Notes under the pieces: model-generated
What the model saw: the letters and a program-made list of their open reading frames with translations, nothing else
Database searches by the model: none
Told to the model about the DNA's origin: nothing
Shown here: positions 1 to 8,111 of the stretch, in pieces
How positions within the stretch are numbered: the first letter of the stretch is position 1
How the letters are laid out: each line of letters starts with the position of its first letter
Origin: Pseudomonadota bacterium
GTDB taxonomy: Bacteria > Pseudomonadota > Gammaproteobacteria > Pseudomonadales > Oleiphilaceae
NCBI GenBank assembly: GCA_002747395.1
Contig: PDPE01000025.1
Coordinates: 186,001 to 250,000 of the forward strand
Length of the DNA stretch: 64,000 nt
Reading direction: 5' to 3'
Position numbers and translations under genes: made by a program

Positions 1-530
1 ATGACCACCGCGTATTGACTGAAGAATTCATTGCCAAAGGCGGCTTTAAAGACGGCTGAAATAATGATGGCTACCATCAAGGTGGAAAATGACAGCTGCA
101 CATCGGCCAGACGCATCAGAACCCCATCCAGGCGGCCTCCGAAATACCCGGCAGACAGGCCAATCACTATCCCCAGGAACAACTGCAGGCCGACGGCCAG
201 AAAGCCAATGGTCAAAGACAGGCGGGAACCGTACAGTATGGTCGACAGGATATCCCGGCCCTGTTCATCTGTACCCAGAACAAACCTCGGATCAGACTCT
301 TCGAGCCATACCGGAGGAATCTCCGAATCCATAATGTCTATGGACATTTTGTCGTAGGGGTCAGTCGGTGCAATGACCGGTGCCAGGATCGACAGAACAA
401 GAAATGCGAGAAAGACAGCAAAGCTGAACATTGCGACCTTGTCGCGTTTAAAGTGATATAAAAAATCCGATTGCCTGAAGCGTTGCCAGGTGCCGGGGGC
501 TTCGGGAGCGGTAACAGTTTGATTCGCCAT
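1..530 (-). CDS. Peptide ABC transporter permease, DppC/OppC family (partial, cut by window start)
   Basis: This gene is absent from the ORF track because it has no stop inside the window, but reading leftward from the ATG at 530 stays open for 176 codons. The protein starts MANQTVTAPEAPGTW, has a first membrane segment at about residues 34-53, and a periplasmic stretch containing LGTDEQGRDILS, the typical OppC/DppC signature. The start of the membrane domain with GLSAGYFGG follows. It is the second permease of the importer and lies 2 bp after the dppB-like stop codon, so the two are certainly co-transcribed. The substrate is probably a dipeptide or oligopeptide, but nickel or glutathione importers share the same fold. 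The C-terminal half, including the EAA loop that contacts the ATPase, is outside the window. Confidence 0.9.
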   Translation of the reverse strand, partial: MANQTVTAPEAPGTWQRFRQSDFLYHFKRDKVAMFSFAVFLAFLVLSILAPVIAPTDPYDKMSIDIMDSEIPPVWLEESDPRFVLGTDEQGRDILSTILYGSRLSLTIGFLAVGLQLFLGIVIGLSAGYFGGRLDGVLMRLADVQLSFSTLMVAIIISAVFKAAFGNEFFSQYAVV

Positions 531-532
531 AA

Positions 533-1510
533 TTATGCTCCTTTGCCTAACAGGTTGACTGTCGGGTTAATCAGCCCGTACAGCAGGTCAACAATGGTAT
601 TGGTGACTACGAAAATAAAGCCGACAAAAATGACATAGGCGGTAATCAGAGGGGTATCCACCCGGTTAACCGCTTCCAGGAACAGAAAACCCATTCCCGG
701 CCACTGGAACACACGCTCGGTTAAAATGGTGTAGGCTACCATGGTGCCTATCTGTACTCCACCTACAGTCAACACGGGCAGCATGGTGTTTTTCAGCGCA
801 TGCTGGTAGTACACCTTGTTGAGTTCCAGGCCTTTGGCTTTGGCGAACTTGATGTATTCGGAACTCAATACTTCCAGCATCTCGGAACGAACCAGGCGAA
901 TAAAGAGGGGTAACATGATGGACGACAGGGCGATACAGGGCAAAACCAGGTGTTTCAGGCCGTCAAATGAAAAATAACCGGATTCAAAACCCAAAAAGGT
1001 ACCAGGGTCGCCGCGCCCGAATGACGGCATCCATCCAAGGTGGATGGAGAATATATAGGTCAGCCCGATTGCAGTCAAAAAGACCGGAATGGATATGCCG
1101 ATGCTGCTGAGGGCCATAATCACTTTGGTCAAAAACGTATTGGGGTGAACGGCTGAGTAGACCCCCAAAGGAATGGAAAACACGATAATGATCAGGGTAG
1201 CGCCAAACACCAGTTCCAGGGTCGCGCCCAGTTTGTCAAGAATGACATCCAGTGCGGGCCGCTTGAAAAAGTAGGAGGTGCCCAAATCTCCGTGAAGTGC
1301 GCCAGACAAAAAGCGCGTATACTTTTCAAAAAACGGATCATTGAGCCCCATTTCATCCCTGAGCCTTTCTCTTTCTGCCTCGGAAACAGAAACGCCCACC
1401 ATTTCCCGGAGCGGGTCACCCAGATTATCCTGTATTGAAAATGCGATAACACTGATAACCAGCATTACCACCACAGCTTGAACGGTACGTCTGAACAGAA
1501 ACGAAAACAC
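533..1510 (-). CDS. Peptide ABC transporter permease, DppB/OppB family
   Basis: This inner-membrane permease has 325 aa, the usual family length. It has an N-terminal membrane segment at residues 8-28, a long periplasmic loop, then five more hydrophobic segments. Near residues 213-240 is the cytoplasmic EAA-type loop (YIKFAKAKGL ... ALKNTMLPV) that docks on the ATPase. It pairs with the DppC-like permease that follows and lies 15 bp after the fused ATPase gene. The order on the minus strand is binding protein, ATPase, DppB-like, DppC-like. Family membership is clear; dipeptide specificity is an inference. Confidence 0.93.
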   Translation of the reverse strand: MFSFLFRRTVQAVVVMLVISVIAFSIQDNLGDPLREMVGVSVSEAERERLRDEMGLNDPFFEKYTRFLSGALHGDLGTSYFFKRPALDVILDKLGATLELVFGATLIIIVFSIPLGVYSAVHPNTFLTKVIMALSSIGISIPVFLTAIGLTYIFSIHLGWMPSFGRGDPGTFLGFESGYFSFDGLKHLVLPCIALSSIMLPLFIRLVRSEMLEVLSSEYIKFAKAKGLELNKVYYQHALKNTMLPVLTVGGVQIGTMVAYTILTERVFQWPGMGFLFLEAVNRVDTPLITAYVIFVGFIFVVTNTIVDLLYGLINPTVNLLGKGA

Positions 1511-1525
1511 TTCTTGCCCCTTAAA

Positions 1526-3235
1526 TTATGCTATATCTTCTTTTAATCCGGTAAATTCCGGCATAAAGGAAATGAGTTGCTGACTGTATTCATGTTGAGG
1601 GTGTTCGAACAGCGCCTCGGTCTCGGCCACTTCCAGCAGGGTACCCATTTTCATTACACCAATCCGGTCACACATCTGGCGAATGACCGGCAGGTCATGG
1701 CTGATAAACATCATGGTCAGGTTCAGTTCATCCTGGAGATCCTTTAGCAGGTTGAGAATTTGTGCCTGTACTGAAACGTCCAGTGCCGAAGTCGGTTCAT
1801 CACAAATCAGCAATCGCGGGCGTGTGGCCAAAGCCCGGGCAATGGAAATTCTTTGCCGTTGTCCGCCGGAAAACTCGTGCGGGTATTTTACACCGGCGGC
1901 AGTGCCCAGACCGACATGATCCAGCAAATCATTGACAATTTGCCGGGTTTGCGCCTCGCTGTCTGCCAGGTGGTGAAAACGTATGGGCTCGGCAATGATA
2001 TCCATAATCTTCATACGAGGATTCATCGAGGTGTAGGGATTCTGGAATACCATCTGCATTTGCCTGCGAAACGGTCGGCGCTCCTGATCTGAGCGTAATG
2101 AAGTCAGGTCAATGCCTTCAAAGATTATTTTGCCTTCATTGGGCTCAAACAGGCCCGCAATTACGCGGGCAATGGTTGATTTGCCCGATCCGGATTCACC
2201 GACCAGGCCAAAGGTTTCGCCTTCCTCTACGGTAAAGCTGACGTGGTTGGAAGCCTGTACATACTCCCGCTGACTCGGAAAAATGGAGTTTTTGGTAACA
2301 AACCGCAAACTGATATCCTCAACGCGCAGCAAAGACCCTTCGTATGCCCGCTGATCCTGGCTCTGACCGAGCCAGTGGTTTTTGACATCCAGCTTCTGCA
2401 TCTCCTGGGCATCTTCAATGTAGGTAACCAGGGGAAAACGATCCAGCTTGATATCAGAGCGTGGCACAGCGGATATCAGGCTTTTGGTATATTGGTGCTC
2501 CGGTGTCTTTAGCACCTTGTCGGTCGGGCCGATTTCCACCAGTTGACCCTGATACATCACAGCGACACGATCCGTCACGTTCGATACCACGCCCATATCG
2601 TGGGTGACCAGCATGCAGCCGACGTTGTGGTCAACACACAATCGACGAATCAGTGTCAGAATCTGATCCTGAATCGACACATCCAGTGCTGTGGTGGGTT
2701 CATCCGCAATAATCAGTGAGGGTTCGGCTGACAGGGCGATGGCAATGACTGCCCGCTGGCGCATGCCGCCGGAAAGCTGGTGGGGAAACTGTTTCAGGCG
2801 ATTCTCGGGTTGCGGAATGCCGACCTGGCGCATCAATTCAAGTGAACGGTCATAGGCTTCCTGATCAGAAACGTCCATATTGGCATGAATGGTTTCCTTG
2901 ATCTGGTGCTCTACCGTGAACAGAGGGTTGAGCGATGTCATGGGGTCCTGGAAAATAAACCCGATTTTGGAACCGCGCACCCTGCGAATGGCCTCAGGCC
3001 CCAGGCCGGAGATCAGCTCACCTTCAAGGTACACCTCACCATCTGCAACGACACCCGGCGGGCTAAGCAGATCAATAATGCCGTTACCGACGGTAGACTT
3101 GCCTGCCCCGGACTCGCCGACAACGCCAATTATTTCGCCACGCTCAACGGTAAAGGATAATGCACTAACGGCTTTGTGGGTGCCATGCCGCAGTGGATAC
3201 TCGATACATAAATTCTTGACTTCTAGAAGTGACAT
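1526..3235 (-). CDS. Fused double ATPase of peptide ABC transporter (DppD-DppF / YejF-like)
   Basis: Two complete ABC ATPase domains lie in one 569-aa chain. The first has Walker A GESGAGKST near residues 40-48, signature LSGGMRQR and Walker B LIIADEPT. The second has GESGSGKST in mid-protein, FSGGQRQRI and LLICDEPTSALD. Each half ends with an oligopeptide-transporter C-terminal extension, seen as PxHxYTKSLISAVP and HPQHEYSQQLISFMP. In E. coli Dpp these are two genes; fused forms are known in YejF and GsiA. I prefer the ATG at 3235 (MSLLEVKNLC) over the 17-codon upstream extension because AGAGG lies 7 nt before it and the domain begins at once. It powers the two permeases encoded next to it. 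Confidence 0.92.
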   Translation of the reverse strand: MSLLEVKNLCIEYPLRHGTHKAVSALSFTVERGEIIGVVGESGAGKSTVGNGIIDLLSPPGVVADGEVYLEGELISGLGPEAIRRVRGSKIGFIFQDPMTSLNPLFTVEHQIKETIHANMDVSDQEAYDRSLELMRQVGIPQPENRLKQFPHQLSGGMRQRAVIAIALSAEPSLIIADEPTTALDVSIQDQILTLIRRLCVDHNVGCMLVTHDMGVVSNVTDRVAVMYQGQLVEIGPTDKVLKTPEHQYTKSLISAVPRSDIKLDRFPLVTYIEDAQEMQKLDVKNHWLGQSQDQRAYEGSLLRVEDISLRFVTKNSIFPSQREYVQASNHVSFTVEEGETFGLVGESGSGKSTIARVIAGLFEPNEGKIIFEGIDLTSLRSDQERRPFRRQMQMVFQNPYTSMNPRMKIMDIIAEPIRFHHLADSEAQTRQIVNDLLDHVGLGTAAGVKYPHEFSGGQRQRISIARALATRPRLLICDEPTSALDVSVQAQILNLLKDLQDELNLTMMFISHDLPVIRQMCDRIGVMKMGTLLEVAETEALFEHPQHEYSQQLISFMPEFTGLKEDIA

Positions 3236-3427
3236 CTCCAGGCCTCTGTATTCCGGTTTGAATTTACCGGTTGCACAGTGATACAAGCAGGGCTGCGAAC
3301 CACAATCAAACAGGGTTCAGCGCAATTGCCGTTTGATCGCGGTGAATGAGCGGATGAAATACGGAAAGTTCACCCATCAGAACAGTCACTGACAGACTGG
3401 CGACAAACTGCTTGTAGTACGAATACG

Positions 3428-3460
3428 AAAAAAGGCCCGGATGCCGCTGGCAGCCAGGCC
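3428..3460 (-). terminator. Rho-independent terminator after the solute-binding protein gene
   Basis: Read on the minus strand, the stem GGCCTGGC/TCCGGGCC (one G-U pair) encloses an inner TGCC-AGC-GGCA hairpin and is followed by six T. It lies 18 bp past the binding-protein stop and before the ATPase gene. It therefore probably acts as an attenuator that keeps binding protein in excess over the membrane parts, as in other peptide importers. Confidence 0.75.
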
Positions 3461-3477
3461 CCTGACTTCATTTTCGG

Positions 3478-5028
3478 TTATTCAATAACCAGGTCGCCAA
3501 TGTACGGGAAGTTCATACCGTTGACGATGGGCGCAATATTGACGCCTTTGCGGGCACCCCAGCTCAGGTTTTGCCAGTGCAGAGGGACAAATGCCGCGTC
3601 TTCATAGGCTATTTTTTCCATTTCCTGCATGATTTTGGCGCGTTTCTCCGGGTCAATCTCGGAGTTGGCCTGTTCGATCATTTGGTCAATTTTCTTGTTG
3701 CAGTAGTTGGCACTGTTGTACTGACCTGCGCCGGTTTCAGTATTGGGGCAAGCGGCCAGGAATTCAAAGAAGTTGTTGGTGTCTTCGGTATCAGAGTGCC
3801 AGCCGATCATCATTATGTCCGCCGCACGTTTGTCAAACTCGGGCCAGTATTGCGCTTTGGGCATGGTTTTCAGGTCAACCCTGATCCCGATTTTGGATAA
3901 CATGGACGCCACTGCCTGGGCAATCTTGGCATCGTTCACATAGCGGTTGTTCGGTGCCATCATGGTAACGCCAAAGCCTTTTTCGTAACCGGCTTCCTTC
4001 ATCAACTGTCTGGCCTTTTTCAGGTTATAGCGAGGCTTCAGGGCGGGGTCATGTCCCAGATAGCCTTTGGGCGAAAACTGGGCAGCGGGTGTCGCGAAGT
4101 TTTTCATGATCTTTTTCACGATGCCCACCTGGTTGATGGCATAGTTGATTGCCATGCGCACCTTGGGGTTTTTGAATGCTTCAACGCGTTCCTGGTTCAA
4201 CTGGAACAGGATGATGCGCGTGCCACCCATGGTGACCAGTTCAACGTCCTTGTTATTTTTGATACGGTCGTGATCAATAGGCGGAACCGGCGCGACGAAG
4301 TCAACACCGCCGGACAAAAGTGCTGCGACACGTGTCGGAGCTTCCTTGATCGGCGTAAAAATGATGGTATCTACATTTCCGGGAGACTTCTTGTCCCAAT
4401 AATTCGGGTTACGTGCAAACTCGACCTTTACACCCTGTTCCCGATGCGTGATGGTATAGGGGCCTGTACCTGAAACGGTGCGAGAGGCAAAGGAGTTGCC
4501 ATGCTTGACGAGCTCATCCTTTGGTTTGCCATTTTCATCGGTACCGGTAAAGAACTTGCTGTCCATTGGAAACATATAGGTGACATTGTTCAGCACCAGC
4601 GGAAAAGGTTCGGTAGTAATAAAATCTATGGTGTAGTCGTCAATCACCCTGAGGCCGGAAAACGGAGCAAAAACGCCTTTAAAGTCCGGTGAGTCTTTTA
4701 AACGATAAAAGGTGAAGACCACATCTTTGGCTGTAAAGTCATTGCCACTGTGGAACTTGACGCCCTTGCGCAAGTGGAAACGCATGGTTTTGTCATCGAT
4801 TCGCTCCCAGCTCTCAGCCAGACGAGGTTCAAAGCCCAGGTTTCTGTCCCAGCGGAGCAGGGGGTCGTAAGTCATGTGCGACAACTGCAAGGTGCCGCCG
4901 GACAATTGCTCGTAAGGATCCAGAGACACGGGGTCGGCGTCATAAGCCATCTTCAGTGTGGCGGCTTGAACATTTGCCATGCCCAGTGTGAGCACTGCGC
5001 TGGCAAATAGTGCGGAAATTTTTTTCAT
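3478..5028 (-). CDS. Periplasmic peptide-binding protein, SBP family 5 (DppA/OppA-like)
   Basis: This is a 516-aa secreted protein. Residues 1-22 form a signal peptide (MKKISALFASAVLTLGMANVQA, cut before ATLKMAYD). The mature part carries family-5 features: DPxSLDPYEQ near the start, RLAESWERIDDKTMRFHLRKGVKFHSGNDFTAKDVVFTF near residues 70-110, and a C-terminal WxGD-like region (IGWHSDTEDTNNFFEF). It captures peptides in the periplasm and delivers them to the permeases encoded downstream. The start is well supported by AAGGATAACCTG before the ATG. It is the first gene of the operon and is followed by a strong hairpin, which suggests higher expression than the rest. Exact ligand unknown. Confidence 0.93.
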   Translation of the reverse strand: MKKISALFASAVLTLGMANVQAATLKMAYDADPVSLDPYEQLSGGTLQLSHMTYDPLLRWDRNLGFEPRLAESWERIDDKTMRFHLRKGVKFHSGNDFTAKDVVFTFYRLKDSPDFKGVFAPFSGLRVIDDYTIDFITTEPFPLVLNNVTYMFPMDSKFFTGTDENGKPKDELVKHGNSFASRTVSGTGPYTITHREQGVKVEFARNPNYWDKKSPGNVDTIIFTPIKEAPTRVAALLSGGVDFVAPVPPIDHDRIKNNKDVELVTMGGTRIILFQLNQERVEAFKNPKVRMAINYAINQVGIVKKIMKNFATPAAQFSPKGYLGHDPALKPRYNLKKARQLMKEAGYEKGFGVTMMAPNNRYVNDAKIAQAVASMLSKIGIRVDLKTMPKAQYWPEFDKRAADIMMIGWHSDTEDTNNFFEFLAACPNTETGAGQYNSANYCNKKIDQMIEQANSEIDPEKRAKIMQEMEKIAYEDAAFVPLHWQNLSWGARKGVNIAPIVNGMNFPYIGDLVIE

Positions 5029-5320
5029 CAGGTTATCCTTTAAACAGAATTATCATTGTTTGATGTTCACAGCGCTAGACTAACGAACAACGACAAAATC
5101 ATCAATCTAAAATATCATTCAATTGGCCAAATCACGGAGTCCCCTGCCTCGGGTATGGCAGATATTAAATCGCTTTTTGTTCAGGGTGGTCAGCACTCGG
5201 GGGTGGTTCCGCCCCTCGACCCGGATGCAGGTGATCTGTTATCCTTGGGAGTTGCGGGGCGATCGGCACTTATCCCGGTCGGCAAATCGTGTCATGTTCG
5301 GCGTTACGTTTCGCAAACAT
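5029..5320. other. Intergenic region, divergent leaders of the peptide importer and the GNAT-like gene
   Basis: This stretch holds the 5' side of the importer operon on the minus strand and leads into the 20-bp repeats on the plus strand. ORFs listed here (5056..5367 and 5123..5347) have no homology-like features or good ribosome sites and are not called. I see no convincing -35/-10 pair on either strand. Confidence 0.5.
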
Positions 5321-5400
5321 ACTATAATTTCAGCAAGCGCACCATGATTTCAACAAACACACCATGATTTCTGCAAACACACCATGATTTCGTTAATCGA
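5321..5400 (+). repeat. 20-bp tandem repeat, 4 units, running into the start codon of the next gene
   Basis: Units begin at 5321 (degenerate), 5341, 5361 and 5381. The core is ACCATGATTTC followed by a variable tail such as TGCAAACAC. The units at 5341 and 5361 differ at two positions. The last unit supplies the ATG at 5384. Each full unit also encodes an 8-codon mini-ORF whose TGA overlaps the next ATG (ATGA). Confidence 0.9.
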
Positions 5401-6070
5401 GAAAAGTAAAAAACTTGTTCGTGAAATGGGACTGCCTGTTTCGCTGCTGTACATCCTGTCAAAACTGCTCGCAGGAATAAGCAAAAGAATCAGGTTGCAC
5501 TATTATCTTTTTGTAAACCAGAAAATATCTGCCAGCCCCAGGTTACCTGCCCACAGAGGTAAAAACTTTCAGTTTCAGATAATCAACAAACGCGTACCCT
5601 TGCTGGATGCATTGCCTCGTCCGTCGGAGGTAATAGACAATCGATTTGCTCAGGGGTACGTCTGTATTGCGGCGACCAGGGATGAGGAATTTATTGGTTG
5701 TATCTGGTTTTCGCTGCATTCCTATATTGAAGATGAAGTGCGAGCCATCTTTATACCCTTGCCGGCCGGCAGGGCAGCGTGGGATTTTGATGTTTATATT
5801 GCCCCTGAATATCGGGCTACCTACCTTTTTCCGAAGCTGTGGGATGAGGCGGATGCCTTTTTAAAATCACAGGGCTATGAATCTACGACAAGTCGTATTG
5901 AAGGGTTCAATATCCAGTCGGTCAACTCTCATAAAAAACTGGGTGCAGACACCATTGCCAGGGCGGTTTATCTGAAAGCAGGCACACTGCAATTGTCATT
6001 CTGTACGGTGTACCCATACCTGCATTTTTCCTTCGGCGAGAAAAGCATTCCAAAGTACGAGCTTGAATAG
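5384..6070 (+). CDS. GNAT-like acetyltransferase domain protein
   Basis: This protein has 228 aa. The middle part reads like a GNAT core: YVCIAATRDEEFIGCIWFSL as the central strands at about residues 90-110, WDFDVYIAPEYRATYLFPKLWDEADAFL as the acceptor/CoA-binding strand and helix at about 130-160, and SRIEGFNIQSVNSHKKLG as the last helix-turn. Such proteins are often seen next to polysaccharide or lipid genes. A first hydrophobic patch (SLLYILSKLLAGI) may attach it to the membrane. No Shine-Dalgarno sequence precedes the ATG at 5384, which lies inside a 20-bp tandem repeat, so its translation may depend on upstream mini-ORFs. Substrate unknown. It is flanked by a terminator on its 3' side and stands alone. 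Confidence 0.6.
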   Translation: MISLIEKSKKLVREMGLPVSLLYILSKLLAGISKRIRLHYYLFVNQKISASPRLPAHRGKNFQFQIINKRVPLLDALPRPSEVIDNRFAQGYVCIAATRDEEFIGCIWFSLHSYIEDEVRAIFIPLPAGRAAWDFDVYIAPEYRATYLFPKLWDEADAFLKSQGYESTTSRIEGFNIQSVNSHKKLGADTIARAVYLKAGTLQLSFCTVYPYLHFSFGEKSIPKYELE

Positions 6071-6088
6071 AAAATATATCCCGGCTTT

Positions 6089-6118
6089 CCGGGCATGGTT
6101 CGATGCCCGGTTTCGTTT
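6089..6118 (+). terminator. Rho-independent terminator
   Basis: A perfect 8-bp stem CCGGGCAT/ATGCCCGG with a 6-nt loop is followed by TTTCGTTT. It ends the GNAT-like gene and sits 2 bp before the stop side of the convergent SGNH gene, so it may serve both directions, though the minus side lacks a long T run. Confidence 0.75.
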
Positions 6119-6120
6119 GA

Positions 6121-6840
6121 TCAGGACAGGCGATGGTCTGCGATTTCGCTGATTTTATCGACCACCAGGTCTGACCACAGCTCATAGGCGGTGCCGCTGG
6201 GGTGGAATCCGTCCTCGGCAATATAGGCGTGTGTGATGGGAAAGCTGACACCGACATATTCAAGATTTGGCTGCGAGAGGGTAAAGGTTTTCAGATGCTG
6301 ATTGAACAGATCGGCCTTTCGCCCCAGATACCAGCGTAAGGGTTGGGGGAGCGCCGGAAAATGCCCCATGGGGGGAACATTGGTGAACACAACGGTTTTT
6401 GCCTGATAGTTGTTGACCAGCAAGGTTTGAATTTGCCTCAGGTGTTCAATCCAGCGCTTTGCAGAGATACCACCGGTAATATCATTGACACCCACCGAGA
6501 CCAGGGCGATGTCCGTGCCGAAAACCGGGCTTTGCTTCAGCTTGTCGATCACTTCTGCTGCACTCAGTCCGGTTTCGGCGAGCAACTTCCATTCGAGCGT
6601 AAAGTGGCCGGACAATTTGTTCGATAAAGTGCCGGAAAGCGCCTTGCTCTGGCAGGCCACGCCGACACCGGCCGCAGCGGAATCGCCAAGTATCAGCAGC
6701 CTTAACCGCGGGCCACTGCCGATACAGCCTTGCCTTGGCCCGGCCGGCTCGGGCAGTTTGGGGGTGACTTTTCGGGTATAAATGGCCTGGCCCAGCAGTA
6801 TCGGGGCCAGGAGCAGGCTGGTAAGGGGGTAGTCTGGCAA
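6121..6840 (-). CDS. SGNH/GDSL-type hydrolase (lipase/esterase family)
   Basis: The 239-aa protein has the block I motif LGDSAAAGVGV at about residues 50-60 (nucleophile Ser), the GxND motif VSVGVNDITGG near residues 117-127 and the C-terminal DGFHPSG carrying the catalytic Asp and His. These three blocks define the family of small esterases, thioesterases and acetyl esterases. A hydrophobic N-terminus (LTSLLLAPILLGQAIYT) could be an anchor. The start codon is TTG at 6840, preceded by AAAAGG at a spacing of 7 nt; there is no in-frame ATG nearby upstream. Downstream it converges with the GNAT-like gene. The natural substrate cannot be told. Confidence 0.85.
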   Translation of the reverse strand: MPDYPLTSLLLAPILLGQAIYTRKVTPKLPEPAGPRQGCIGSGPRLRLLILGDSAAAGVGVACQSKALSGTLSNKLSGHFTLEWKLLAETGLSAAEVIDKLKQSPVFGTDIALVSVGVNDITGGISAKRWIEHLRQIQTLLVNNYQAKTVVFTNVPPMGHFPALPQPLRWYLGRKADLFNQHLKTFTLSQPNLEYVGVSFPITHAYIAEDGFHPSGTAYELWSDLVVDKISEIADHRLS

Positions 6841-6938
6841 AATGGTACCTTTTGGTTGGTTGTTGATTCTTGTCTGCCTGCGGAGGCCTGCGCCGTGCGA
6901 GTAATCCGGTCAATCCGTTTTTCCCGTCAGCAGCCCGT

Positions 6939-7856
6939 TTACAGCAGCCACTCGCCGTAACCGGCATAGTAAATATCATCCAGCAAGGGCTGGGTGTTGA
7001 CAATGTTTTCAATCGAGTCTGAAAAACGTGCCAGCACTTCGGCTCTGTCCATGCCCTGTTCCAGTTGTCCTGTCCAGTAATCAAGGCCGGCATTTTCCGG
7101 TGGCCTGTCCAGCACGTTAAGGTAGAGTACATCGATGTATTCTACATCACTGAGCTGACCATAGGTTTGCACGAACTCGTTGGAGAAATAAAAGTGGGAT
7201 GAAATGGTATCCAGGTTCATCCCTGACTCCCACTCGTCTATCCAGTAATTCAGACCTCCATTATCGGGAAGCCGATCAAATGCGGCGTTATACAGTCGCG
7301 CTATGGTCAGTACATCATCCTTGTCTGCCTGACGGTCGCCCCAAAAATCGAAGTCGTCGCCAGCACTGTCACCACCATCATCATTGAGTGTTTCATGAAT
7401 GGACAGGCTAACATAGTCGTCCCGGTAATCAAACTGCCAGCTTGCATCGACATAGTACCAGCCTGTGTAGGGGGCTTCGAACTGCTCGATGCTGTCTTCG
7501 CCGTCAATCAGGTCATCGTTGATGGCAATAACATGGCCATAATCGTCATAGAGTCTGAGTTCGAAAGGGTCGTAGTAGCTGGTTGAAAAGATGTCATAGC
7601 TGGCTCCCTCGAAACCGAAAAAGGCAAAGTTTGATGTGGACAGGGAAGAAGCCGAATCAGCAAAGTGATACTCATAGTCCCGGTCAGAGCAGGAAGTGTC
7701 CGATAGTGAGAAAGTGATTTCAATGGCGCTGTTTTGCTGCCAGCTGCTCATGGTTGGCAAATAATCGTAGATCGGGTAGTCAACGACTGAATGGTCAATA
7801 TCTGAATAGTTAATGGCTGAGTGGTCAATAGCTGAATAGTCAATAGAGGTTGTCAT
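6939..7856 (-). CDS. Probable secreted protein with PPC-like domain and two DUF4214 repeats
   Basis: The 305-aa chain is very acidic. Residues 5-29 are a five-residue repeat (IDYSA, IDHSA, INYSD, IDHSV, VDYPI). The next 130 residues resemble a pre-peptidase C-terminal (PPC) beta domain: YDPFELRLYDDYGHVIAINDD ... YTGWYYVDAS. The last 120 residues hold two DUF4214 units, LYNAAFDRLPDNGGLNYW and LYLNVLDRPPENAGLDYW. DUF4214 is common in bacterial S-layer-like proteins, adhesins and type I secretion substrates. No classical signal peptide is visible and no type I secretion genes are near, so export is an inference. It stands alone with its own leader facing rapA. Confidence 0.75.
   Translation of the reverse strand: MTTSIDYSAIDHSAINYSDIDHSVVDYPIYDYLPTMSSWQQNSAIEITFSLSDTSCSDRDYEYHFADSASSLSTSNFAFFGFEGASYDIFSTSYYDPFELRLYDDYGHVIAINDDLIDGEDSIEQFEAPYTGWYYVDASWQFDYRDDYVSLSIHETLNDDGGDSAGDDFDFWGDRQADKDDVLTIARLYNAAFDRLPDNGGLNYWIDEWESGMNLDTISSHFYFSNEFVQTYGQLSDVEYIDVLYLNVLDRPPENAGLDYWTGQLEQGMDRAEVLARFSDSIENIVNTQPLLDDIYYAGYGEWLL
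7770..7844 (-). repeat. 15-bp in-frame tandem repeat, 5 units, at the N-terminus of the DUF4214 gene
   Basis: Read on the minus strand, the units are variants of ATTGACTATTCAGCT, five in a row, encoding IDYSA-like pentapeptides. Unit sequences have drifted in third positions and in a few amino acids, most strongly in the last one. Confidence 0.9.
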
Positions 7857-8111
7857 GGGGTTACCCTTTATGCTGTTTTCCTGTTATTTCGGTGCCCGGG
7901 CTGGAACGCCGAATGTGGTTTTTTGTTTCCATAGGTAAAGCATACGGCGTGCAAACTGAATGAGAACTGAATGGAAAAGCCGGGTATTCAACAAAAAAAC
8001 CACTGAAAATCTGAAAAAATGACATAAATACCTGCCTCCTGCTGTCATGTATTCTGGTAGAATACGCGCCCGTAAACTCTCGAACGATTTGAGCCAGGGT
8101 GAAGGATTATT

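Noticed and set aside
5029-5130. Promoter of the peptide importer
   Set aside because: Several TTG and AT-rich hexamers occur but none has a proper -35/-10 spacing.
5056-5367. ORF of 103 aa upstream of the GNAT-like gene
   Set aside because: No ribosome site, no protein-like composition, and its end is formed by the 20-bp repeat; treated as leader sequence.
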